From: Oegoconia quadripuncta
Taxonomy: Eukaryota > Arthropoda > Insecta > Lepidoptera > Autostichidae
Reading direction: 5' to 3'
Assembly (NCBI GenBank): GCA_949316235.1
Contig: OX438751.1
Coordinates: 8,084,413 to 8,148,412 of the forward strand
DNA length: 64,000 bases
Shown here: positions 11,501 to 23,500 of the stretch, in pieces
Position numbering within the stretch: the first letter of the stretch is position 1
Layout of the letters: the number at the start of each line of letters is the position of its first letter
Program-made: the position numbers and the translations under genes
Notes under the pieces: generated by a model
Databases searched by the model: none
Told to the model about the DNA's origin: nothing
What the model saw: the letters and a program-made list of their open reading frames with translations, nothing else

Positions 11501-14500
11501 GCTGGCATAGGAGAGCATAAAGATGCCACTGTCATTCCACTTTCTGAAGCTCCTATAGAAACAATACAGGTGTTGGCATCTTGTCACTCTCTTGTGCAAC
11601 TTGAAAATGGATTAGTTGGAGATCCGCTAGAGAAAGCTACCCTTAAAGCAGCAGAATGGAATCTCACTAAAGGAGATGCTGTTGTGCCCAAGAAAGGCAA
11701 ATCTCATGGTTTAAAAATTGTACATAGAAATCATTTTGCAAGTGCTCTTAAAAGGATGTCTGTTATAGCTGGTTACCAGGTTAATGAGCGAGGGTTCATC
11801 GAAACACATTATATTAGCAGTGTAAAAGGCGCACCTGAGACAATCAAAACTATGCTCAAAGAGGTACCTAGTCATTATGATCATGTTTATTTAACTTTGT
11901 CACGGAGAGGTGCAAGGGTACTGGCACTGGGTTATAGAAATTTAGGTAAATTAAGTTCCCAGGAAATTAGAGATATGACTCGAGAGGACATTGAATCAGA
12001 TTTAACATTTGTTGGGTTTGTAATCATATCATGCCCATTGAAAAGTGATTCGAAAAGAGCAATATCCGAAATAGTGCATGCTTCTCATTCTGTTGTTATG
12101 ATTACTGGCGACAATCCATTAACGGCGTGCCACGTCGCCAAAGAATTGAAATTCATTAATAAGGAAGAAGTCCTGATTTTAACAGAAGATGGAAATGAAT
12201 GGGGCTGGCAATCTATTGACGAGACTGTGGTTCTGCCAGCTCAACCCTTTAAAACTGCAAAAGAATTAACAACAAAGTTTGATTTGTGCATTACTGGAGA
12301 AGGTCTTACATTCCTTAATGAAAACCATCGTAAGTTTTTAGTAGAATTGATGCCACATATTAAAGTATACGCTAGATTTGCGCCAAAACAGAAAGAATTT
12401 GTTATAGTAACATTAAAGTCCCTTGGATATGTGACGCTGATGTGCGGCGATGGGACAAATGATGTTGGAGCTCTGAAACATGCCGATGTAAGTAATTTTT
12501 GAATATTCGACAAACAAAGCTGCTTGAACAAGTCTTGAAGCCAGAAACCGATTGTAATCGCATTAAAAGCATGGGCTTGCATCTTTCCTAAGTACGACGT
12601 TTCCCACGTAGTATCGTAAATAGCTACATTGATTGTGTTAGCATCGAAAACTGTGTACTTGTAGACTTATTGCCCAAACTTTACAGGTAGGTGTTGCGAT
12701 TTTAGCGAACGCACCTGATCGCGTTCGCGAGAAGGCCCGAGAGGAACGTCCAGAGGAACCCGAGCCACGTAGGCCTCCAGCGAACCGCGCAGATGCACGA
12801 GCTGAAGCCTCCGCCAGGCTCAAGCGTGCGCTTAAGAAGTTGGAAGAGGAAGACCAGTCACAGCTTGTGAGATTGGGTGACGCTAGCGTGGCAGCACCCT
12901 TTACAAGTCGACTGTCAAGTATTCTTTGCAGTAAGTAGTTTAAACTTCTTAAATGATTCAACCTGTATAAATCAGGTTACAATACAAACTCAATGGGTTT
13001 CGAGAAAACAGTTTATTTGTAGCATGGATTAGGTTTAAGCACAAATTCCAAGCCAGTTACTACTAAAAGGCTGTGGGGGAAAGATGATGGGAAAATGAAA
13101 AAGCCTGTGACTGACCTGCCTAGTATGATTCGTGGGCGCTGGTTCTCGGCGGCCGTTAGGGTCGAAGTCTTCAGACTGGCGTAGAAATAATGGACTCGGA
13201 ACGCGCGCGTGGATGTCGCGGTCGCGGATGATGTAAAGATAAAAAGTGGTCTCTAGGAGACGCTGAGATGCTGTATATCGCCTCGGGATGGAAGCTGTAG
13301 CGCGAGCTTGACCGCCGGGTGCGAAGGTTGTCCACGTAACTGATTACTGTCACGGGCTAAGGTAGGGGAAGTGGGTAGGAAAAATACTTGTGTTGACAGA
13401 TGTGCGTTGATGTCAGTTTCTGTGTATGGTTGCGTTCACAAATATCCATCATACCGCCCCCCAAGGAGCTACCTAGCTCTTTGATATATTAAGATAAAGA
13501 CAAAAGATGATTACCTAAATGTCTGTTGAACATAACAAAAATAAGAATAAAAAAAAACTAAAACTAAGGATAGAGCCTAGAGCTCGTTGAGTTTAAAATA
13601 GGGTTTCAGAACTCGGCAGCAAAGGGCACAGCTTAACGACTGGCCTAAGCAAAGTTCCAGTAGATGTTTTGAGCTCGACGACTCTGATAACGCCGTCAGC
13701 GCCTGGACAAGTGCGTATCACCCTAGCCTTACGCCATTGAAGCGGAGGTAATCGAGAATCTTTAACAAGGACCAAGTCACCGAGTTGGATTGGCGTGGTC
13801 TTAGCTAACCACTTAGGGCGTTGTTGAAGCGTGTGTAAATACTCAGATTGCCATCGCTTCCAGAAATGCTGGGTGATTTGACGAAGCAATAACCATCGTT
13901 TGAGTATAGGAATGTTAGAGTCGACAAGACTGTGTTCAGGTGTGGCTAGAAGCGGCTGACCGATGATGAAATGGCCGGGCGTTAAAACCTCGAGATCGTT
14001 GGGATCATTGCTGATTGGACATAAAGGGCGAGAGTTTAACGCGGCTTCAACCTTAGCGAATATGGTAGCCATTTCTTCAAACAAAAGTGGCCGGTCACCA
14101 ATGACGCGGGCCAAGATGATCTTCGCAGAGCGAACTGCACTCTCCCACAATCCGCCCATATGTGGACTTGCTGGCGGGTTGAAATGCCAAGCTATTTGTT
14201 GAGTAGTCACGTGTCGGTGGATCTCGTCTGTAGAGTTCCTTATAAAACCAGAAACCTCTTTCAAATGAGCGTGAGCACCTACGAAATTGGTGCCGCAATC
14301 GCTGAAAATATCGCTGGGGAGACCCCTACGAGACACAAAACGATCAAAGCAGGCCAGAAACGCGTCAGTAGATAACTCTGATACTATCTCCAAATGAACG
14401 CCTTTGGTCGCGAAGCAGACGAAGACGCAGAGGTAAGCCTTGATGGACTTGGCATTGCGCACTCGAGAAGCCTTCAGCATAAAGGGACCAGCAAAATCGA

Positions 14501-17500
14501 TACCTACCTTTTGAAAGGGTCGGCATGACGTGACTCTATCGACGGGTAAATCACCCATAAAAGGTTCAACAGCCTTTGGTCGCAGGCGGTAGCAACGATG
14601 ACACCGAAAAATAACGTGTCGGATCACTCTACGCGCGGACATGATCCAGAATTTGTGCTGCAATAGATTTAGCAAAGTGTTTAAACCTGGATGCAGGTGA
14701 ATGCGATGATGATGCTCAATTATGAGTTTCGTGACGTGATGAGACTTTGGAAGCAACAACGGATGTTTGACGGCGTAATCCAAGCTAGATTGGGTAAGTC
14801 TGCCGCCTACCCTCAAGAGACCGTGAGGATCAAGAAAAGGATTCAGACGCATCAAAGCTCCCTTTAGAGGCATTCCTGCTTGCAGTGACTTGATGGCACC
14901 GGCGAACGTTACCGACTGAACCATGCTGATAATGATATGCAGGCTGCCATTTAGTTCAGCAATAGACAAGGGACCTGAGCGCCTACATGCTGGATCACGC
15001 TGTTTGCAATTGTGAGCAAATCGTTTGCACCATGCTACTGTGGCTTGAAGCTTGGAGAACGTGCTGAATTTCTCAAGGATTTGACATTCATCCGAAGCTT
15101 GAATTTGGACCATGTTCGACGTTAGTGGAGCGGGTTTGATGCCTGGCAACTCCGCTTCACTCACCACTTGGAAATCTCCAGGCCATGTTGAAGGGTCATC
15201 TGCAAGCCATGGTGGAGACCACCACAAATGGTTGTCTACCAATTCAGACGGAGTGCGTCCTCGACTCGCTGAATCAGCTGGATTGGATAATGAGGGTACG
15301 TGCCTCCAAGTAGCATTCGGAATCAACGACTGGATTTGAGACACTCTATTTCCTTCGAAGGTTTGCAGCTTGTGCGGAGAGGTACCAAGCCACGATAAAA
15401 CAATGCTGGAATCACACCAGGCTGATACAGAGCTAAGTTGTGTTTTGAGACTTAGAACATTGACGACATGCTCTAATAGACGGGCTAGCATAAGTGCGCC
15501 GCTAAGTTCCAGCTTGGGAACGGTAAGTTTTTGTTTCAGCGGCGCCACACGTGACTTGGCCAACAGTAGTTGCACCAAAACGTGACCGCTGGAATCCAAA
15601 GTGCGAAGGTAGACGCAAGCTGCGTACCCTCGTTCGGATGCATCACTGAAACCATGCAGCTGACAATCCACAGGTTGATCAGTGAGCACTCGTCGTGGAA
15701 TATTAACATTGTTGAGTTGAGAAAATTCGGAAACAAAAGTCAACCAACATTGCAGAATATCGGAGGGAAGAGGATCGTCCCATCCACATTCGATGGACCA
15801 AAGCTTCTGCATAATATGCTTGGCATGGAATGTAACGGGAGCTAGAAAACCACATGGGTCGTAGAGCCTTGCGATGTTCGATAGAATGCCACGCTTGGAC
15901 ATGACGCTACTCATCTCGGAGACGTGATAGACGAAATTATCAGTGTTGGCGTTCCACTGGATGCCCAAAACTTTAAAAACATTTGCTCCCTCGGCCTCGA
16001 ACCGGAAGGGAGACTCGCAATGGTCTGCTGGCACAGACTCCAAGAACTCATGACAGTTGCTGGACCATTTGCGCAAAAGAAACCCACCCTGGGAGAGGAT
16101 GTCAACAAGTTGTTTCTGCAGGTCCAACGCTGAAGAAAGACTAGCAGCCCCACAGACAACATCATCGACAAAGGTATCTTCCAGGAGAGCTCTGGAAGCA
16201 TCAGGATATTGCTCCGAGTTGAGGTAAGCCAACTCATGTATCACCCGAATCGCCTGATACGCCGAACTAGTAACCCCATAGGTGACCGTGGTTAGCTCAA
16301 ACTGCTTGAGCGGCTCATCAGGAGATTCGCGCCAAAGGATGGTCTGATACTTGCAGTCTTGATCTGCAATACGAACCTGACGATACATCTGTTTTATATC
16401 GCATGTGAACACCACCAGATGAAGCCTAAAACGTAGGATGATGTCCTCAATATTTTTCTGTAATTTGGGACCAGACAACAGAACTTGGTTGAGTGACACA
16501 CCAGATGAACTGGGAAACGTGGCGTCAAAGACAGCACGCAGTTTAGTCGTACTGCTATGCTCTTTGAGCACGCCATGATGAGGTATATAATAGCGATCAC
16601 GTGAGGCAGGAGATTTAACCTCGCGCATGTGACCAGCTTCAAGGTAATCCCTCATGAACGCGATATAGAGCTCACGCAGCCTTGGCTCGCGGAGCAGCCG
16701 ACGCTCCAGATTGTAGAAACGTTTGGTAGCATTGACGTGTGTGTCGCCCAAAGGTTTGTGATCAACCTTGAATGGAAGACGAAGTATAAATCTGCCAAAG
16801 TTGTCTCTAGCATGCGTGTCAGAAAAATGTTTCTCGCATTGAACATTCTCGGGATCTTGGATGAGCATCTTAGGTGGCTCTTCAACCTCCCAAAACCTAT
16901 TGAGAGCAAGATCGAGATTAGTGGTGCAGGCCATCGACGTGATACAATTGTTACCGTAACGCGATGCTGCGGGAGCTTTACCCATAATAACCCATCCAAA
17001 AATAGAAGAGTAGGCAGTAGGCATGTTTTCACCTAGACTGTACTTTCTACCATCAAAGATTTGGTCATATAGGTCTATACCTAACAGCAAGTCTATTGGT
17101 CCAGGAGTAATGAAATTTTTATCCGCTAAAACCAAATAGTCACATTTGTTCAATACTGATTGATCAACACGCACAGAAGGAAGGTTGTTGGTAATGCGTT
17201 TTAAAATAATAAAATCAGAATTTAAAGTTTGTTTTGAAGTAGACAATGGTTCAATGCTGCAATGTACCATGCCTCTTGTTGATTGAGTAGCCGAAGCACC
17301 GAGACCAAATAGTGTGCCAGAATCTGAACGTCTGAGCCTCAACTTTTGAGCTAAGTGCTCTGTCATCACCGAAACCTGAGAACCGCTATCGATCAGAGCA
17401 CGAGCAGTATGGTAATGTCCATCAACATCCTGGACATGGACCACAGCTGTCCCGAGCAACATGGTTGATAAGGTATCAACGCTATGAAGAGATTGAGGAA

Positions 17501-20500
17501 CTGGATCGAGCACCTTTTCGTACTCGTTGATGACAGGAGAACTTGTGCGGGGTGGCTCGCTAAAATGTGCTGGTTGAATGTGCAACTTTGTGTGATGACG
17601 GCCACGACATACTTGGCATATAGACTGAGATGAACACTTTGACACATGATGTGTACGTAAACAGTTAAAACAAAGCCTGTTCTGCTTTACAAAATCCTTC
17701 CGTTCTCTTGGTGTCATTAAATTGAATTTTGTACACCTGTAAATTAGATGATTATCGTTGCAGCATGGGCAACTTAATTGATTTTGCAACTTATTGTCGG
17801 AATCGACAACATTCAAAGAATTGCTAGGTTGTGATTTCGATGAGGAACCAGATATATTTTCGAGTATACGCTGCTGATTTTCTAAAAAATTTAATAATTG
17901 TTGAAATGACGGAATACATGTTGACTCAATTGTTGATTCGAACTTACTGCGCAGGTCGACTGAAAGTTTTTTAAGAATTATATGGAGTAGTAAGAAGCTC
18001 CATGAATCTACATCAAATTTTAGCGCAGTGAGAGCCTGGGTATTTTCTTTTACAGTGTTTAGAAATTTATTTAATGTTTTAAAATTCACCAGTGTAAGAT
18101 TAGGCAAATTGAGAACTGCCTCAACATGTTTATCAGCAATGATCCGTTTGTTCTCATACCGCTCAGTCAGCAAGGAGTAAGCAACGTGGTAATTTTCATT
18201 AGAGATGATTAAATGTTTAATTAAAGATAGGGGTTCTTTGTCTAACACACTAAGCAAATAATGCATTTTCTCCACTGGGGTAATGCCGGTGTTGTCGTGG
18301 ATGAGACTATTAAATATTGCAATAAAATTAGGCCACTCGACATGCACACCAGTAAATCGGGCCAATGTTATTTTAGGTAAATGGAAACTAGGATTTTGCC
18401 TTGCCGTTGATTCATGTTTCACGGGACATTTTGCTACTATAGAAGAATGTAACACCTGTATGGAATAATACACCTCCTGAAACTTAGCATAGGTGGCATC
18501 TATCTCAGCTCGCTTTTTTTCATCAAAAGTATCACTAGATAATAGAACCAAATAAGCATCCTCCATTTGTTCTCGAGTTCTCCCTATATCAGTATATTTA
18601 ACTTGATACCGATTGATACTTTCGATATCATGTTTTTCTTGTGTGCATTTTATTGCGAGATTGTAAAGATCTGTGATACGTCCGACCGCCAGATCGAACA
18701 ATAGTCCCTTTCGCTTTACTTCAGAAGTCATTATTATTATGCCTAAAGGCAAAAATTCCTAAATAAATCAAACACTTTTGCATACAAATACGATGTAAAC
18801 AGACAAGGTTCGCGTTTGTAGGTTATAGATGAAATGACGTCTGTGTTTTTAAGATTTTCTTGGCTTGGATTCTAGTTGGACAAAGTATTTCCAACGAAAT
18901 TGGTAAAGTGTGAAACCAACCATACACAACCGTTAGTTTACGAAGATCGTTACAAGAACAAAAAAAAAGATGAAGGTAGAAAAATGCAAATGTGGTGTAG
19001 GTAGAAAATTACGCTGAATTGTAAAGTTATGTGTGATGCGATAAGTACATAAATAAAGATGAGGAATCCGGGGTGAAGGACCAGGAAATGTGGGGGAAAG
19101 ATGATGGGAAAATGAAAAAGCCTGTGACTGACCTGCCTAGTATGATTCGTGGGCGCTGGTTCTCGGCGGCCGTTAGGGTCGAAGTCTTCAGACTGGCGTA
19201 GAAATAATGGACTCGGAACGCGCGCGTGGATGTCGCGGTCGCGGATGATGTAAAGATAAAAAGTGGTCTCTAGGAGACGCTGAGATGCTGTATATCGCCT
19301 CGGGATGGAAGCTGTAGCGCGAGCTTGACCGCCGGGTGCGAAGGTTGTCCACGTAACTGATTACTGTCACGGGCTAAGGTAGGGGAAGTGGGTAGGAAAA
19401 ATACTTGTGTTGACAGATGTGCGTTGATGTCAGTTTCTGTGTATGGTTGCGTTCACAAATATCCATCAAAGGCATATACGCCTTTTAAAGAAAATTACTC
19501 AATTATGAATATAAAACTAACTATCCTATAGATGATCGAAGTGTCTAATCTTAAACAATGCTTGAACATGTTGTGGTATTACTTTTTCCTAACAACTGTT
19601 TAAGGTTTTAGTTTAGACTAAGTATTTAGTTAAAAATTTTGATGTTTTAAAGTGATAATTTTATGCTACGAAATAAATCTTTTTTCAATTTGAATTGCTG
19701 GTACACACACAGGTATGCACAGGGCCTCCTCCAGTGTAATTGCATTATATTGGTGAGATAGATAATGGCTAGTTGATCCCATTTTCGGCAAGTAAAAAAT
19801 ATAATAATTTCAAATGGAGCTCAATACCCATTTATGTAGCATTTATAATTAAATTATACTGTAATTTGAATGAAATTTTTTAAAGGCCACACATTATATT
19901 ATAATCAGCATTTGCAGTTGGTAGCATGACAACTTGCTATAATAGTTTATCACACATTTTAACGCGGTCATTTTTGACAGATGCGCGTGATATAACGGAT
20001 GATAAACTATATCGCCTGTGGTAATGCGGTCAGGCAGAGTTCGAATGTCCGTTTTTTTTTATGCACAACGCGTTGGTACTTGACCTCAATCACACCTGAT
20101 GTTAAGTGAAGATGAGGTCGAAAGTGGAAGCGTACTGACCCGGAAACCCCAACACATTTGGAGAACTGGCTATCTTATCTCTGACAACCGGAACACAACA
20201 ATGCTATTTACATTGCTGCTTGGCGGCAGATTTAGATAAGATGGTGGTAGCTAGCCAGGCGGACATTTAAAATACCCTACCACCAACCAAACTGAGTACT
20301 TAAACATGTACCCCGCTGGGGATCGAACCCGCGACCTCCGAATCGTAAGCCCAATGTTGTTTACATTTACGGAGGCGGCGTGTGTTTTCATGTATGTTTA
20401 CTGTGCACCATTACATAATAACTAAGAAATTATATTTGAAAGCCAATTTCTTTCGAAAAAATTATACATTGAGTTATTTGAGTTAAGTTGGTTTTGTTAA

Positions 20501-23500
20501 AACTCAACAATTTGAAAATATGTCATTTTCAACTCCATCAATTAGCCTTTGAGTTATCTTTTGGTGTTACAGTAAACTAACGATATTTTTTATTACCCTT
20601 AGTCGTCGTAACCGGCACTGCCCGGTAGGACTGAGTGATAAGACCGCATATGTGTCGTGCTGTGTTACAGTTTGCCACATAATCAAGCAAGGTCGATGTA
20701 CGCTGGTAACTACGCTCCAGATGTTCAAGATCCTCGCCCTCAACGCCCTAATTCTGGCGTACAGTCAGTCCGTGCTATATCTAGATGGCATCAAGTTCAG
20801 CGACACACAGGCCACGCTGCAGAGCCTCCTTCTGGCATCATGCTTCTTGTTCATATCGAGATCAAAGGTGAGTAAGGCAAGAGGTCTCACACTGTTTCTG
20901 ATTTTTATAAAGGTCTATTGGAACTAGGATATATGTAAGCGAATCATAAAAGGGTAATCAAATAAATAAGTTATGACAAAAAATTTTGTTGTTTGCGTGA
21001 AATAGTAAGTCTGATCAATGTGGTAAATGCCACTAAGTATCCTTAGAATGCAGAATCTAGGCCCTTTCTCATTGCAAACATATTTTTTTATATCAATACA
21101 ATATTAATTCATATATCACAATTTAGACATAAGCTTCTGCTATAGTTTTGCACCCCTATCAATGGGAAGATTTGCACTAATCGACATGCTGTGTTGGTCA
21201 TGTCCGATTTTCTGCGAACTTACGACACACTGCTGCCTTTAACGAGTCTATGCTGATGCGCTCGCGATCAGCTAGCCTTACCATTAGGAAGGAACGTGCT
21301 GTTCCTATACCTTCCCGGAACCACATGGCAACACTATACGATAATACTATTGATAATTATTTATAACATTTCCAGCCCCTGAAGCAGTTATCAAAGCAGC
21401 GACCACTGCCCAACATCTTCAACATGTACACGATAATGACGGTGTTGACACAGTTCGCGGTACACTTCCTCTGCCTCATTTACCTGGTCCGTGAAGCTAC
21501 CGCACGCTCACCCGGAAGGTAAGTTGAAATAAATCGTTTGTTTTGTGAGAAAATATGTAAGTGAACAACTATGAAGCAGCTTAACTGGGCAAGTCGTTGA
21601 GTTGGTGGAATGGGATCATAAAAATAAGTTGAGACGACCTGGAAACTTTCAACCGACTCCGTGGCTCAATGTAAACAACATGGGGTTTACGATTCGGATG
21701 TCGCCGGTTCCATCCCCCGCGGGGTACATGTTTAAGTACTCGGTTTGGTTGGTGGTAGAGCATTTTAAATGTCCGCCTGGCTAGCTACCACCATCATATC
21801 TAAATCTGCCGCCAAACAGCAATGTTAATAGCATTGTCGTGTTCCGGTTGTCAGCGATAAGATAGCCGGTTCCCCAAATGTGTTGGGGTTTCCGGGTCAG
21901 TACGCTTCCACCTTCGACCTCATCTTCACTTGACATCAGGTGTGATTGAAGTCAAGTACGAACTCGTTGTGCAATAAAAAAATCTACATGGGTTATGTAT
22001 GCGTACTTGCGTAGTCACCCCGAAGACTATTAGATATAATGCCTGTTTTATCCTTCACATTGGCATTGATATCAGATCTGTTACCATCCAATTTGTCCTA
22101 ACCGCTCGATTGTTTCGCGATCCTATACCGCCGGGAAGGCCACAACGTTAACCGGAGTACTTCCGGTCTGATTGTATCGTAGCATGTTTGTAAATTTTTT
22201 ATTTACCATCCTACCAAAATATTTGGAATTTTTGTGAATGAACGCGACAACATAGTCGTATGACGATGGAAGGCTTCATTGTGATGGGTCAAATAATATA
22301 CAAAAACCTAAATAGTTTTCTCTGTTGTGAGCAACAAGCGACCAAACACAGGGCTCCGTGGGCTACTGCTCCACCATGACAACGCGCCCGCGCACACCGC
22401 GCTCAAAACGAGGGACTTCCTGGACAGCACGCCAGTCAAACTCCTAGGTCAGCCTCCTTACAGCCCGGATCTAGCACCGTGTGACTTCTTTTTATTCCCA
22501 AAAATAAAAAATCAGCTCAAAGGGATACAATTTTCATCGCCGGAAGATGCGCTGTCAGCGTTCGAGCAGGCCGTAAACGAGGTGTCTGCGGCGGACTGGA
22601 AAAAGTGTTTCGAAAATTGGTTCAGACGCATGAAACTTTGTATAGATGCTAGTGGAGAGTACTTTGAAAAGATTTAATAAAAATATATTTGCCCATTGAA
22701 CAATTTTTTTCTGTTTCGCAAAATTTTCTGAGTGTCCCACGTAGAACCTCCTCATTTTTTTAGAGTCAGTTAAAATTACAATACAATACAGAATTTTTGT
22801 GAATGAACGCGACAACATAGTCGTATGACGATGGAAGGCTTCATTGTGATGGGTCAAATAATATACAAAAACCTAAATAGTCAGTTTACGTAACATTCAA
22901 AATTTAAAATTTTACACCATCATTTTGCCAGTCATTTAGCGCTAAATATTTCGTATCGATTATAGTCAAATTTTAGATTAGATAGAATCTGTAGTAATCT
23001 AGTTTCGAAATGAGAATAATAATGTTATCGCTAATGTTTAGAATTAAAACTACAAGTATTCCTGGAAAATTGACAGTTTTTTTCCTGCTTCTTCCTGCAT
23101 TAAAAAAAAATATTTTACTGTTACGGCCGTTTTCAATTTTGCATGAAACAATTATTCAATAATTGGATTATTTACGAAACAACAGCTAATCTTAACAAGT
23201 ATAGAATACGCGTACAAAAAAAAAGTTGTGACAAACGAGCGAGTAATTAGTTATTCTGTGCTCTAACAGTCAGAGAGAGGTCTACCACCAGCTGCTACCA
23301 GCTGTTATAACTTGTTTATTGTCTGTTCCAGGGATAAGACACCCAAGTTGGACATGGACCTGGCTGAGGAGGAGGAGCGTGAGTTCGCCCCGGACCTGCT
23401 CAACAGCACCGTCTACATCATATCTATGGCGTTACAGATATCTACGTTCGCTATAAACTACAGGGTACGTGACTATATGTTCAATCTTCATTGAAAGCAA

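Larger units (their letters stand above)
13067..19473 (-). mobile_element. BEL/Pao LTR retrotransposon, complete, in ATP13A1 intron 5
   Basis: Two 380-bp direct repeats (13072-13451 and 19089-19468), offset 6017 bp, bound a single 1719-codon polyprotein on the minus strand. Ends are TG...CA, flanked by a 5-bp AAGGC duplication (13067-13071 and 19469-19473), as expected for BEL/Pao. A tRNA-complementary primer site lies next to the 5' LTR and a G-rich polypurine tract next to the 3' LTR. The LTRs read as identical by eye, which means a very recent insertion. It is antisense to the host gene. Confidence 0.96.

Noticed and set aside
11092..11535. 147-codon minus frame
   Set aside because: It is the shadow of the conserved ATP13A1 exon 4.
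13171..13353. 60-codon minus frame, repeated at 19188-19370
   Set aside because: It lies within the BEL LTRs and recurs only because the LTRs do.
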